64,000 nt of DNA from Grifola frondosa (GCA_001683735.1 LUGG01000005.1:1488001-1552000), one strand, 5' to 3'. Positions 33,750-46,740 are shown, counted from the first letter of the stretch. A program made the numbers and translations. Notes: generated by a model from the sequence alone, not told the origin.

Positions 33750-34617
33750 ATTGCGTGCTCGTATTGCGCTCGGCGGCAAAGTCGGAGCAACGACCGACCT
33801 ATGCGAGTTGAGATGTCCAAGAAACAGCACCGTGTTCAGACGTGGTATAGAAGAAAGGCCCATAAATGCTATTGGAAATGGAGGGTATTAACAAAGCCGC
33901 GGTAAGCGACTTTCTTGCGCTCGAGTCCTTCAAAAGCCATGTCAAGACGCAGTATCTGGGGATGAGGGTGGAGCCCCTACGGTATTGCGAGAACAAGTAT
34001 TTAACACTACCTCGACCAGAATACTTACTACAATTGCATAGTTGCGTGAAAAACGTTGACGCATGATGCTTGGCGTTTTCTTTTCGGTCCTTCATCCTGG
34101 GAGCCATCACCACTGGTGCCGCCTTTACCGCGCGATTGACTGATCGCACTTCATGAGTATGGACGAACTCCGAGGAACTCCATGCCTTCGTTGTCAAAGT
34201 ACGGCGAGTGGACGGCGTTGACGGGAATAGGCTCACAGGACGCGATCACGTGCTCACTACTGCAGAAGTGAGGCGACTTTTCCAGATGTCTGTCCACCAC
34301 GACGTCTTATCCTCGCCACCATTATCAAAGCAAATCCTGCTCCTATTGGACCGCTTGCTATTCTCACCCCATCGTTGGCCGGCTCTCGTATCTTCGGACT
34401 TCAGATGCCATTGCACGGGACCGTGCTCGCTGAATGACATATGACGCCCATCCTGGACCATAAAGAGGGCCACGAAATGGCTCACATCCTCAGAACCAAG
34501 CATCTTCACTGTATCTCCACATCTCCTAATTGAGAGATCCGTTCGACGCTACCACATCATGCACCTTCACCGCTTCCATCGCACGCGTTTCCCTGATGCT
34601 CCTTAGCCTTTGCTGCA
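33750..34617. other. Intergenic, no gene assigned
   Basis: Short frames occur on both strands, the longest on the minus strand at 33,799-34,236. None shows a domain or splice pattern that I can support. Confidence 0.35.
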
Positions 34618-35533
34618 TTGGTTTGCGCATCATTTTTCAACCTGCGTAAAAATTCTGATTATCTTCAATCAGCGGTCGCTTTCACATACGAGCGATTAGA
34701 CAAGAACAACACCGTGCTTTTGGTCGTTGATCACCAGGAAGGACTCTTCCAGCTTGCGCGGGATATGACTGCCGTGAACATGAAGAATAATATTCTCGCT
34801 CATGCCGCCCTTGCCAAAGTCTTCGGATTGCCCACTATTTTGACTACAAGTGCGGAGACAGGTGAGCGTCTGTATGCTAGAATTTTGATTGGCCATGACA
34901 CATTTTGACTAGGACCCAACGGACCATTGCCATCAGAGATCATCGCAATGCATCCGGACGCGCCCTTCATCAAGCGCAACGGTGAAGTCAACGCATGGGA
35001 CAACGCCGACTTCAAGACCGCTGTTGAGGCGACAGGAAAGAACAAGTTATCCTCGCCGGTATTACGACAGACGTACGTATCTCGCCCTGGTTTGTGTGGT
35101 GTTCTCTGAATTGCGTGGTTAGGTCTGCACTTCTTTTTCGCCCTCTCTCTCGTCGAGGCTGGGTATAGTGTCTTCGCCAATAGCGATGCTTCTGGCACGT
35201 TTGATGTGAAGACGGCAAACGATGCCAACGACCGCATGCGTGCTGCGGGCGTGCAGCTTCTGTCGATGTTCGCTGTGGCGTGCGAGTTGATGAGAGATTG
35301 GAGGAACACACCTGGAGCGCCGGAATTGCTGCCGTACTTCGATACGTTCGTACTTCCTCTCTTTACAATGGAGAGATTGTTCACAGCTTGTATCGCTCTG
35401 AAGGTATTTGCCGCAGTATGGTTTCCTGGCGAGGGCTCACGATGCCGCTGTCTTAAACGGCACACTGTCTGGATTGCCGAACTCCACGGTTACTTCTGCT
35501 CTGGCGTCCGGAGAGGTTGCTTTCTCATTGTAG
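34618..35533 (+). pseudogene. Isochorismatase-family cysteine hydrolase
   Basis: Members of this alpha/beta hydrolase family use an Asp-Lys-Cys triad. The N-terminus NNTVLLVVDHQEGLFQLARD gives the aspartate, FIKRNGEVNAWDNADF gives the lysine, and the cysteine should come in ILAGITTDVC. The rest is typical: LSLVEAGYSVFANSDASGTF, NDRMRAAGVQLLSMFAVACE, LMRDWRNTPGAPELLPYF, then ARAHDAAVLNGTL. Introns lie at 34,861-34,913, about 35,071-35,123 and about 35,348-35,401. Two single-base breaks are needed: one just before KEQVILAG (near 35,030), and one after the cysteine codon in the run TTCTTTTTC near 35,130. With these allowed for, the triad is complete. It is related to YcaC-like hydrolases and the substrate is unknown. 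The start is uncertain. Confidence 0.8.
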
Positions 35534-36025
35534 GATCTTCACTGGCAAGATTCGCGGATCGGTCGCCTGGTATTGTCCTACGTTCGCCATGTGTTACGTA
35601 TGCCTTGAATTATATGATTCTGGAATAACAACTTTCGGGACCCCGCGGTTCTCGAAGGATGAGCGTGCCGCCTTGATCTGTACACAGAGCAAAGGTTTCG
35701 TAGTGACGAGTTCACATAACACCCGTGTTAAATCAGGTATGTTCTTATTACTACCTGCATGTTATACATTGCTATAGTCGTGCTAATATATACGTTGGCA
35801 CTGTTACTCCCGTGAATTCAGCCATCCACTCGCTCCACTCGCTCCCACTGTCGTTTCTGATGTAGGTTGATATTCCAATTATTTTGTGACACCAACCAAA
35901 GATGAACCAACAGGGAGCTCATATATTGTTAGTATCGACAGCAACCTGCCGAATGCCTACTGAAATATTGACAACGGCTCACCAGTATTCTTACCAGTTC
36001 TCAACGAATCTAGAATACTGTTTCC
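35534..36025. other. Intergenic before the tandem duplication
   Basis: No gene is recognised. A small tandem pattern CTCGCTCCACTCGCTCCCACTG lies near 35,830-35,850. Similarity to the second duplicated unit begins only at about 36,026. Confidence 0.35.
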
Positions 36026-37463
36026 TGTATGGATCATCTTGGAGGACAACACTGCGAGATACTACCGCACAACACCCAAAACTTGAAACGACCGCCACTT
36101 GGTAAACATCACATGACCGCGTCAACGCAAGGACGCGCCGCGTCACCCATGTCACTCGATAGTCACTTGCTTTGTGTTCTGTACTCAGCGTCTGGCTTTT
36201 TCTCTCAGGCCTCACCGCGTCTCGGAAAGGGACACTTCCTCATAGCGGTGTCCACAATGTCGCATCCACGTAAACTGAATGCGTTTTCTAGGTTTCTTCC
36301 GCGTTCAGTCTATTTTGCACGATGTCGGCCGCCTGGGACGCCCACGCAGAGCAATTATCTCTCAAACTCTATGGGCGTCGAAGTCCACGAATGCGGGGAA
36401 ATCTTGATTATTCGGTGTTCCTGACAACTTTGACCCATTCTCCTTTCCTCAGACTTTGATGACACCTCACTGTGCAGGCGTGAATCAGCTGGTGCTGTAC
36501 AGCAAGGGCATCGGCGTGAGTGATCTCGTTCAACTTGTCGGTCTATCGCACGGATTGCAGAAAAACGATCACATCAGCAGGCGAGAGCTTCCGTTACAGT
36601 GTATGGACGAGCGGGGTGCGTTGTTACCACACAAAGGGACACATCGGACAATATGCGCCTCAATCACTCGAGAGTGTTATTTTGCGAATGGTTTAGGACT
36701 GGGCATGCAGCCAGACATCATCTTCATTTCGGGGTATGTCAAGACAGCCGAATGGATGTAATCACTTGCACAAGCCGCTCATAAGGAGAACTCTCCTTCA
36801 CCGGCGATTTAGCCCTCTGCGTCCGGTCCCGCCCCTCTCTGTACGCACAATGGAAACCATGCCGAAGTAATATTATTCGGGCCCTCCACAGGTCGCTGGA
36901 GGTTACTCGCGAGCGCGCATCGCTGTAGTCGCAAGGTCATCTCAGGACTACTATGTCATTTTCTTCGAGCCCTAAAGAATTGATTTATGACCACTGCATA
37001 TTCACGAAGTACAAAATGAAAAGACGGCCTTCGTATTCCGGACAGTGCTCCATGCGGTAGCAAATTCGCATACATTGCCCTGGTCCAACCATAGCTGACT
37101 CGGGCGCTGAAATGACTCCCTGAGTATCTGCAGTGCGCCATGATGAACACTTCATCAGTGAGCCACTGATACCGATGAACTTGTCTATAAGACACAGCTT
37201 TTGTACGATCGATCCGAGCATTACATAGAAACGTACAAGACATAGTGATGATGATCTAGTGCATATGACACGATCATGCGGTGGCGGGTTTCTATCAACT
37301 ATGACACCAAGTTCATTACTCCAAGAAAGGGTCGACTCATGATGCCCGACTCTAGACGCAGTCCGACTCTCGCAATAATCTTTCTTTTGGGGACAGCATT
37401 AGTACATGTACGGTATCAACAAGAAAGCAACATCACACGAACCAAAAATATTACTGTTCTAGC
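36026..37463. other. Left arm of unit 1
   Basis: It matches 46,741-48,850 apart from a block present only in unit 2. No intact gene is seen. Small open frames are not shared in frame with the partner copy, so I regard it as non-coding or decayed. Confidence 0.5.
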
Positions 37464-39141
37464 TCACACGCTGGCCCCGGATGGGCCAGGATGGGCTTCA
37501 GATGATGCGAGAACACTAGCATGGCCTGAAGCCACTTCCTCGTCACGCTTCGGCACGTCCTTGTGCTCGCTCTCTCCGCCGACTCCCCCTCGTCCAAGGA
37601 ACCGGGATCGGTTGAAGAGAACGAGAACTCGTGCTCCAGAGGGGCACCGAGTGGTTCGACGAAAGCTGCAAACTGGATGGAGCGAACAAACGACGGGCGA
37701 CTCGAGTCTTCGGCACCGCACTGGGATGCATCAACCTCGCGGAGATTGAGCACGAACCGCGATATGATAATTGCTGTGATTCTGTACGGCAAGGGAAATC
37801 AACAGAAGCCAAAATGAAGAGTAATTGATCGCGGTTACTGACGGGTCGATGAACTGGCTGATATATGAGGAGGATTCCTGATGAGGCGCATCGGCCCCGT
37901 GAGTATCGGCAGGGATGCAAGACAAATCTACATACAAAAGTTTCTTCCAAATGTGTGAGTATGATATCGACAATGTTCAAGATCAACAAGGCTCTATGAG
38001 GTGCGTGGTCATTAACATAAAATCAGGCCTGTCTTAACTATTGGTAACTTACGAGAAATATATTGTACCTGATGGAAGTGCATCAGGTCAGTGCATATGT
38101 TGAGGAAGAAATTAATACTGACCATCCCTCAATATCAAAGTGTGCAATGGAGTTGGGATATTAGCCTCTGCAGCACCTCGTGTTCTCCAGTATGTCTGGC
38201 ATACAGTTACTGCGAGAACAAGGACGTCTGCAGTGATTGTTGTCGCACGTGCTACATATGCCACTGGGAGTCTTCCGTGAGCTGAGCACTTGAGCAGTAT
38301 GAGACCGGCAGCACTACATACATCTTGTTGACACACTAATTCAGTCGACAACATACATTGACATGGACTAATTTCACTCACGTGTGCGAGAGCTCTGGTG
38401 AGACCAAAGAGACCACTGTGCAGTTGATGGGAGGTGGAGCTACAACCACCAATTGCTGCACAAACTGAAACTAGAATCATGCATTGCACTTTAATTACAT
38501 GCCAAGCACAATGCAGAGGGCATAGCTCACCAGATCAATGCCAAAAGGAACTAGTGACAGAATGCATACCAATGAAGTGATTTTCCATTCACGGCCAGAC
38601 AAGGCATACACTCGGAGACTTGAGAATGCTTCACAGAATACAAATGGTCAGTCAGGAGTGGGTATATCATATGATCGATGGATACTCACCGACCGAAAGC
38701 AAGGTAAAGAGCAAATCTAAAGCTGTTTCCGACCAAACCAATGTGGAACAGACCTGGAAATTTTGAGCGGGTTAAGCCAGTCTACAGGAATAGGACAAGA
38801 ACTGCACCTTTGTTGACAGCGGATATATGGTTGAGAGGGCGAGAATATTCTCTAAAAGTATAGGATATCTTGCTAGCAAGAATACTAAAGTGGCGGCCGA
38901 AAATTGACGCTTCCAGACGAGTTGGTATTCACGATCAAAGGTGATAAGATACTCATAGACCAGAAGAGCTGCGACAAATAGGAATGAGAAATGACTCGAG
39001 ATCATAAGTGAATCACTGACTGGATGCCGATACACCACAACATATTGCAATGAAGCTGTGCGATTATATTAGATAAATAAATATTGCAGTGAGCATCACT
39101 CACATTTGCTGAGCCTCTTCGGCGCTGATGGCAGATGATAT
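37464..39141 (-). pseudogene. DUF6533 membrane protein, copy 1 (start lost)
   Basis: This belongs to a basidiomycete family with about seven hydrophobic helices and an N-terminal DUF6533 domain; the function is unknown. The diagnostic block LLVYEYLITFDREYQLVWKR is present, with SAATLVFLLARY, then SLRVYALSGR, ARATTITADVLVLAVTV, TYWRTRGAAEANI, LHTLILRDGQY, and the tail SRFVLNLREV, FAAFVEPLGAPLEHEFS. The codon aligned with the start ATG of copies 2-4 is ATA (39,139-39,141), and no nearby in-frame ATG replaces it. The acidic tail is thrown out of frame by a one-base loss in a run of C (plus strand, near 37,590). Realigned, it ends at 37,464 as in copy 3. Two independent lesions suggest loss of function. 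Confidence 0.82.
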
Positions 39142-39201
39142 GATGTGAGGTAGTTCGAAAGACCTGGGGCTCAATGCTTTAGCAGGATGGGGATATCCTA
39201 C

Positions 39202-39209
39202 TCTTATAT
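39202..39209 (-). promoter_or_regulatory. TATA box, DUF6533 copy 1
   Basis: ATATAAGA lies in the conserved context GTGAATATAAGAGTAGG, about 65 bases before the lost start codon. The same block stands before all four copies. Confidence 0.6.
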
Positions 39210-39249
39210 TCACTCTCCAGAAAACCATCACCGCACTGACATCTTCCCG

Positions 39250-42200
39250 TTGTCACACACAGAGCTCACTGCCATTCCACACTCAAGCACTGGTGATAAG
39301 GTTCACTCTTATCTCAGCTACTGGCGGTGAACTTTCAAATGTTCTTTCGGGAAAATGGTCGTCTATGGTCAGCTATGGATATATCACCTCCAAAAAGGAC
39401 GCAGAGAACAGCCTGATCGGTCACGACATCTCCGAACATGATTCAACAGCACGAACTCACGGCGTGCAAACGACGGTTGTAAAATAGACAACGCATCGTC
39501 GAATGGGGACATCAAAAGGAAAACCATAGGCCGTGTATCAGACACGGGAAGTTGGTTGGTTGGCAAATGAGATAGGAACAAAACCAGCGGCGACCACGGT
39601 CGAGGTTGCACACTGGCCAACACGGAATCGCGCATCGAGCGATGTGCTGCGTCCACAGTGAAGTTGCAGCGAGGCTCCGTCGTCACGCAACAACATAATG
39701 TATCAGCGCAAGTATAGCGAAGTCCAATTCTGCGTCAGTGTTGTACCGAACGTCGTAGATCTTCAGAAGACGGACTCCGGCCACAAGAACACAAACACCT
39801 GCAAAATACAGTCGTCCATGATCGTACGCCTTCGTTGTGCCGGCTCATAGAAGTGAAAGGAGACCGTCACGTTCGTTCGCAGAAGTGCGCGGAAGGTGTG
39901 AAGCGCGTGCGTCGTGCATACAAACACGGTTGAATCTGATTGCAGGATGTCAAGGCACAGAAGGCGCCTCGGAGAAATCATTCGCAGTGGCCCAGATCCC
40001 TGGGAAGTCCGAAGGCAGTGCGTGGAAGGAAACAGAACGATTGAGTTGGTCGCGGGATTCATAGCTTTTATCATTCGACTTTGATTCCACCTGGAACAGC
40101 AATTACGTGAGGGACGTCTGTGTACGACCGAGTCAGTCGCAGCTAGCCAGTGATGCAGGATTGGTCAGGATGCAGCAACCGCTCATCGCTCAAAACCCGC
40201 GTGATTTACTCACATTGCACAATACGAGTACACTAGCGAAGGCACCTCGGATAGCGACAGCGATATGTTCTACAGTTCCCCGTCGACCAGTCGGGGCAGA
40301 GTACGTGACTTCAGGAAACTTCACGAAGAAGTAGAGAGGGTGATAACAGCGTGAGCCCGCACCCCCCAACACGGTGACGACTATGTCAGGCGAGTGTGAT
40401 CAGGTGGACTGAGATGGCGTTGGTGAGAGCATGATGCAGTAGCGCAGACAGGGGTCGGAGGTAGGTGAATTACGAACTGTAAGATGGCATATATTGAGAG
40501 GACATGCGAGGGAGACCGCAGATTCGCCTAGGACGGGGCAGTGTACAACCAAAGCCAGCAAAGACCAAGGGAGCTCGAAGGTTGGCGACCACATGTACCC
40601 TATGTCCTCTGCTTGTTCATAGCGCGCGATCTAGTATCAAATCCGTCAGCGGGATTGCGCATGAGAAGAATGACGCGTGGAAGAGCAGACTGGACAGCGA
40701 GGGATTGTGTCCTGGATTGCGTCGGAGGCAATATTGTGAAGCGATAAGTAAGGAGGAGACATGCAGGAACGCAAGCGCTAGACCATAGCGCCTTTCTCCC
40801 GACGTTCACCTTCCCCCCAGCGTCTTCTCCGGATGCCACGTCTTTATTCTGGTATTCGACCCGAGCTATGATACCTGTGAGGCACTCCATTCGACGCGAT
40901 TTTCGCCATCGCAGCAAAAATCCGTAGCGGGATGGGCCCGCTCATCCCTGCGTTTTATCGCTTCCTCGGAGGCGCAGGACATTGCGCGCTCATCGCTGTT
41001 TGGCCCGTTGTGCGCAAGGAGGCATTTGAAGGTGCGCTTTATGGGGTATGCGTCCTATATGCCATGGGGCTTACAGAAGTTTGCACTTGGGGCCTAGGAA
41101 TGATACTGCGTGGAACACGAATGGATGGTTCCTGAGCAGGCATGCGATATGCATGGCGCCGGACGTGTGCCTGCACCATGCGCTGGAGAGGCTAGTAGAT
41201 GACGGGGGCAAGAAACGAACTGAAGAAGAAAGAAATCTCGGTAGGCTTCGGACTCTCATAATCTCTAACTTCACGTCCCTGATACTGTATTCAATGTCGC
41301 AGTGCCCGCGCGGATCTAATTATGCCTCTATTAGTTTGACTACCAGTATATTTTCCAATGATTATGTTGTTTATGTTCTGACTTTGTCAAAATAAGCCTC
41401 GATACTGGTCGTCCTATCGTCCCTCGTGATGACAGCTCGATTGGATACTACCGCATCCTCTTTTTGCACCCAAGGCGTTCCCGACGGACGTGCAGCTCGT
41501 TTCTCAGTTTAAGCCGATTGCACAAAAGAGTAAGTGTGATGATCATGACTTCATCCCTTCTTGCTCATATTCTGATGCAGCGAAAGTCTATGAGGTGCTT
41601 TCCCCGCTGAATGATCGAGTAAATCAATAGTATGCTCGCGTTCATCCTGTGCGCCAATATCGCGCCCGACAAGTGGTTCATTTTGACCGCGACGAGCTCC
41701 ACCACATGCCCTTCCCCGTGGTTGTCTCCTCTCTACATTACTGATTGTGAATATAAAGCAAATGATGGACGAACATACACTCCCTCGCAAGATCCTCCGC
41801 CCCTCTCGCATGCCGTGGGCTCAGCGCTGGCGCTGCGGTACGCTGTGCACGACAGCCTGGTTATGGCGGATTTCTTCGGGCTCTTCCTGCTGAAGATTGC
41901 GAACCTGTTCTCCGCGGAGCTCGACCTCGGTAGGATCACTGTGCAAGTCGAGCTGCTCTCGGACATCGCTGCCGAACGGCACGCCTCCCGCCTTCTTCCC
42001 TCTTCTTTGCGCATGCGCTCACTTGCACGCAGATACACGCTCGCGCTGCTTACCATACTTGCGAACGTACGGCGCAAGCTCGGGCTGGCGCCGAACAGGA
42101 TGTCGCTGGGCGCGGGGCCGTTCCTCGACCCAAGCATTGTCCTGCAGCCCGCGTTCACCGTGGAGAGCTCGGCACATGGGCGGACGATCGCGGGACGTTC

Positions 42201-43130
42201 AAGCCCGTCAATCATGCTATGGCTGCAGGAACAGGTGTGTGCTTATGCGCCCACTCCTGCTTGAGTTGCTTCCTTACGGATGCGTGTGCTCGTGCAGAAT
42301 CTCAGGTTACCCGTGAATGGCTCGGATGGGATATTTTTTGCAGATTGCGAGTACGGCTGGATGGATGGGAGAATCATGAGTTGAGGTGCGGGTTGTCGTG
42401 GGCTCAAATGGCGCCGTTGCGGTGCGTTGTGTGTTGCTGATGTGTGGTTTGCTTGTTGTTTTATCTCATGGACATGCAATGAGCTTGTACTCGACTGCGA
42501 GGAGATTGCGTATTTTCAGAGAGCGTGTTCTGGCTTATCCACGAGCGCCGTTCGTATGATTGTAGTCCTGGTTCTGCAGATAGCCAAGGACGGATTGCAT
42601 TCGGATCTTGATGAAGTTGGGGCTGCAAGATCCGACGTGATCGATATATGCAAGTATATCTGGATCAAAGTGATCGGGTTGAAAGAGGTTGTCAACAGTT
42701 GCGCGAGACGTGGCCAAGTGTGTGCTTTGATGTTCACGATATACAGATCCTGACCGTAGCGAAGCGAGGGAGCACTCAGGTAGGTTTGTGGCAACTGCCC
42801 TGACATGTTATCGCAGTACGTTCCTAATTCCAAATTTACTGTCGTGCTACTGGATATGGTTTCTCGCCCAATCTTACTGATTGACGTTGATGACTTGGTT
42901 CGCATGCATTCACGCCAGGTTCACGAAATCGTCATCGGCCAGACAGTCCGTGTATGCCATGGGATCCACTCATGTCGATGAGCATTCTTTTCTAAATGGG
43001 ACTGTTCCTTCCTGGCATCATTACATTGGTGCGTGTCATGATGTCTTCTTCCAGCGATGTGCTCATGCGTTTAAAGACGTTGTGCGGAAAATGCAATAGC
43101 ATACAGACACGATCATCAGATCGCAACGTC
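39250..43130. other. Spacer between divergent DUF6533 genes, unit 1
   Basis: It matches 50,600-54,740 in order and orientation, but frames are mostly broken in both. Recognisable shared pieces are a minus-strand stretch with STTHALYTF / CTTHALHTF (39,860-39,960), a minus-strand exon with IRGAFASVLVLCNV (40,200-40,300), a plus-strand start MGPLIPAFYRFLGGAGHCAL at 40,932, and a plus-strand stretch with DELHHMPFPVV near 41,690. I recognise none of these families. They look like at least two genes that were already decaying when the unit duplicated. Confidence 0.5.
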
Positions 43131-43168
43131 GAGGAGATGTCAGCGCGGTGATGGTTTCCTCGAGGTGA

Positions 43169-43176
43169 ATATAAGA
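43169..43176 (+). promoter_or_regulatory. TATA box, DUF6533 copy 2
   Basis: ATATAAGA lies 62 bases before the ATG at 43,238. The preceding GTCAGCGCGGTGATGGTTTC is also kept in copies 1 and 4. Confidence 0.65.
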
Positions 43177-43237
43177 GTAGGATCTCCCCATCGCTGCTAA
43201 AGCATTGAGTCCCAGGTCTTTCGAACTACCTCACATC

Positions 43238-44910
43238 ATGACATCTGCTGTCAGCGCCGAAGAGGCTCAGCAAACGTAAGTGATGCTCACTGCAATATTT
43301 TCTCATCTACATATCCGATCGCACAGCTTCATCGGAATATGTTGTGTTGTATCGGCATGCGGTCAGTGGTTCACTTACGATCTCGAATCATTTTTCCATT
43401 CCTATTTACCGGAGCTCTTCTGGTCCACGAGTACCTTATCACGTTTGATCGTGAATATCAACTCGTCTGGAAGCGTCGATTTTCGGCCGCCACCTTAGTA
43501 TTCTTGCTAGCAGGATACACTCTTCTCCTACAGTATATTCTCACCCTTCCAACCATATATCCGCTGTCAACAAGGGTACAGTTCTCATCCTATTACTGTA
43601 GACTGTCTCAGCTCACTCAAAATTTCCAGAGCTGTTCTGCATTGGGCTGGTTGGACGCAGCTTTGGCTGTTCTCTTCGTTTTACTTTCGGTCGGTGAGTT
43701 TTCATCGGTCGTATGATATTCTCATCCCCAACTGACCATTGGTATTCTGGGAAGCATTCTCAAGTCTCCGAGTGTATGCATTGTCTGGTCGTGGATGGCA
43801 AATAGCCTCATTGGTATTCATCCTGTCACTGGTCAACTTCGGCACTGGACTTGTGAGCCCTGTCCTCTGCATTGAGCTTGGTGTGTAACTGAAATAACTC
43901 TGTATATCTAGTTTCAGTATGTGCAGCAAGTGGTGGTTGTAGCCCCACCTCCCATCAACTGCACAGCGGTCCCTTTGGCCTCACCAGAGCTCTATCATAC
44001 GTGAGTGAAATTAGTCTATGTCAATGCATCTTGTTGACTGAATCGGTGTATCATATAGATGTATGTAGTCCTTGCTGGTCTCATATTACTCAAGCGCTCA
44101 GCTCACGCAATACTCTCCAGTGACGTATGTAGCGCGTGCCACAACAATCACTGCGGATACACTTGTTATTGCAGTCACTGTACGCCAAACGTACTGGAGA
44201 AGACGAGGTGCTGCAGAAGCTAATCTCCAAACTCCGTTGCACACTTTGATATTGAGGGATGGTCGGTATCAAATTTTTCCTCGATATATGCACCGACCTG
44301 ATGCACTTTGATCAGGTACGATGTACTTCTTGTTAAGTCACCAGTAGTCTGGACAGGCCTGATGTTAACTTAGCAACCGCACACCTCATAGAACCTTATT
44401 GGTCTTGAGTATTGCAGATATCATATTGACATACTTGGGAGAAACCTTTGTAGGTAGATTGTCTCGCATCCCTGCTGATACTCACTCATGGGACTTATGT
44501 ACCATCATCAGCAATCCTCCGTTTATATCGGCGTATTCTTTGACCCGTCAGTAGCTGCGATCAGTTCCCTTTCATTCTACTTACTCAGACGTCAATTATG
44601 ATACAGCATAACAGCAATTATCATATCACGATTCATGCTCAACCTGCGCGAGGTGGATGAATCCCAGTGCGGCGCCGACGACTCAAGTCGCCCATCGTTT
44701 GTCGGCTCAGTCCAGTTTGCGGCTTTCGTCGAACCCCTCGGTGCCCCTCTCGAGCACGAGTTCTCGTCCTCTGCGATCGATACCCGTTCCTTGGACGAGC
44801 AGGGAGATGACGGAGAGAATGCGCACGAGGCGGTGATCAATAATGACGAGGAAATAGTGTCAGACCAAGCTAGCATTAGGTCACGGCCTATTCCATCCAT
44901 CCATGAGTAA
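43238..44910 (+). CDS. DUF6533 membrane protein, copy 2
   Basis: Exon 1 (MTSAVSAEEAQQ) joins across a short intron to FIGICCVVSACA. A second intron with a GTCAGT donor follows, then LLVHEYLITFDREYQLVWKR, RFSAATLVFLLAGY and ILTLPTIYPLST. Later exons give SCSALGWLDAALAVLFVLLS, AFSSLRVYALSGRGWQIASL, FQYVQQVVVVAPPPIN, ARATTITADTLVIAVTVRQT, NLQTPLHTLILRDG and TLLVLSIADIILTYLGETF. The C-terminal tail ISRFMLNLREVDESQCGADD, then FAAFVEPLGAPLEHEFSSSA, is acidic and cytosolic by the usual topology; it ends at 44,910. The splice donor after LLS is a normal GTGAGT. This is the best preserved copy of unit 1. Ligand or cargo unknown. Confidence 0.85.
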
Positions 44911-46489
44911 GCTAAGACTGAGGTGTGTTTTTGGTTCGTATGTCCTCTTGCTCACGGACGCCGAATCTGATTTATCCATGTTAGAATTGGAGTGTGCGTC
45001 GAGATTTTTCACGGTCTTGGACTACTATAGATGGGGTGATTTATCGAGGCCTGTTGCTCCCTGATATGGAACTACGTAAATCCAGCGTGTTACTTTACTA
45101 TTTCTGATCCATGAGGATCGTTTGCGGGACAAGTAGTGGCTCAGTCGTTCAGCTCTGGTAGAGAATAATGTATAAGGTAGCATTCAACACAAACTTTGTA
45201 GGTAGGTGGGATTATGTGGAGTCATGTACAACTTGTCGATCACCCGAAAAAAGAACACGGCTCAATATTCGCGATGCTGTTATGCCAGGTGCCAACGACA
45301 CTCTCTGCCAATTCCCAGGGGCCCGAAGGGGCCCATAACCACCAGGGGTGAGGTCGGGTATTGAAGCATGAGCCAAAAGTAAGGTGTATACGTTACAAGG
45401 ATGAGATACACCGCGGTCGAACCATGGTCGTCGCTCACAGCCTCTAGAGCGCTCGAGAGGAGCATCATGAAGGGATCCTCGGGAACGGACAATGGGTCAG
45501 CATCCCGCGTAGATATTAACTGAAAGCCAAACATACGATGAATATGCATCAGACGAGACATCGCCAATATACCGTGATTGTGCGCACGAAGAGGGTGCTG
45601 TGCAATATGAGATCTGAGAATCAGGTGCAAGCACGAGGATGCCTCAAGCAAGCTGGCGAGTGACGACAGATATGAACGCGAGCTGTGTGATCGCAGCCTT
45701 GGACGACTGGTGGCGGACTGCGGAGATGACGTTGCATCATGCAGTGGTGCCGAACGTCGCGTTCTAACCTAAGAAATATTGGTAGCGAACGCCCGCAGTA
45801 AGCAAACTGTGCAAGAGGTTGCTTCTACAAACAACGAACGTAGTGGTAGCAATGACGAGTGGGGGCTCTGAGCAACTCCTCTAGTAAGACGAGGTATATC
45901 AGTGTGCATTCAGCACTTTTGGGATATGACCTTGAATAAGTGCGTACTCGTAGGTGAGACTTTCACGCTTCGAATTTGCATCAGTAATCAATAAGAGGCG
46001 CTGAAGAGGGTACTAGAAAGGAATTTCAAGCGCAGTAGAGTACCAGCCAGCAAGAAACGTGAAGGCCAAGCGTGCTTACAGCACGGCCGGTAGTAGGCTA
46101 GTATAAGGGATCGATAGGACAGGCTGTGACTGGTTGCTTCAACAAAGAGAGATGGATAGCCAAGACCACGACAGAATAAACCATGAACAGACCGGATGCT
46201 GTTTCAAACTGTCCCGACACAAGTATGGTGCGCTTGAAGGGCAAGCAAAATCCAACCCATGGAATATGTTGAGAAGCAACGATATTCAAGCGAGAGGGAA
46301 GAACCACGGAGGTTTCGGAGGATTTCTGAATAACTTGCCCGCCACGCGCCGGAGCGCACCCTTGAACTGCGTGACGTAGTTGTTATGCCAGAGGAGATAA
46401 GTGCTACGCTTGTGCGGCTTGTGCTATGCTCAGCTAGAGCTCGACGAATGTCCTTGTTGATAGCGGTACGCGTCACTTTCGATATGATT
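44911..46489. other. Right arm of unit 1
   Basis: It matches 56,513-58,019. Minus-strand stretches such as LAFISV-type hydrophobic pieces, FCLPFKRTILVSGQFETA (near 46,200) and a frame at 45,280-45,651 recur in both copies, although not with the same frame continuity. They may be exons of an unidentified minus-strand membrane protein that is now decayed. No intact gene can be built. Confidence 0.45.
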
Positions 46490-46740
46490 GGTGCGTGGTA
46501 GTGAGAAATATCTTACCAATCAGAGGTCGCACATACGGCGGATATTTGAAAGGATAATTCTACGAGGCGAACTGCAGCCGGGCCACAGTCATAGCCGATA
46601 TGGTGCCAGGTGGATTTGTACAGACTTAGTTTCAAGGTCACATTTTGAACCATCACCTTATTCAACGCGCACCACGCGACCCGCGACCCGCCTACAACGC
46701 GTCTGGGTCCGGAATCTGGATAGAGGAGGATGGCGTGCGG
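46490..46740 (+). repeat. Dispersed 0.2-kb repeat, copy B
   Basis: It lies exactly at the junction between the two tandem units and matches 25,905-26,120 over its whole length. Its position suggests a role in the duplication, for example as a site of unequal crossing-over. Confidence 0.6.

Larger units (their letters stand above)
36026..46740. repeat. Tandem segmental duplication, unit 1
   Basis: The order of landmarks is the same as in 46,741-58,146: a left arm, a minus-strand DUF6533 gene, a spacer of about 4 kb, a plus-strand DUF6533 gene and a right arm. The offset between matching landmarks runs from about 10.7 kb at the left to about 11.6 kb at the right, which shows several indels. 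Similarity is patchy in the arms and high in coding exons. Confidence 0.85.

Noticed and set aside
34913..35135. Isochorismatase with catalytic cysteine replaced by arginine (DVRLHFF)
   Set aside because: This reading needs a different donor (after GACGTAC). The canonical GAC/GTACGT donor keeps DVC and fits the family once a one-base loss in a T-rich run is allowed.
26659..35533. Secondary-metabolite gene cluster (membrane protein, P450, hydrolase)
   Set aside because: No backbone synthase, transcription factor of the cluster type or transporter is present, and the P450 is frame-broken. Neighbourhood alone is not enough.
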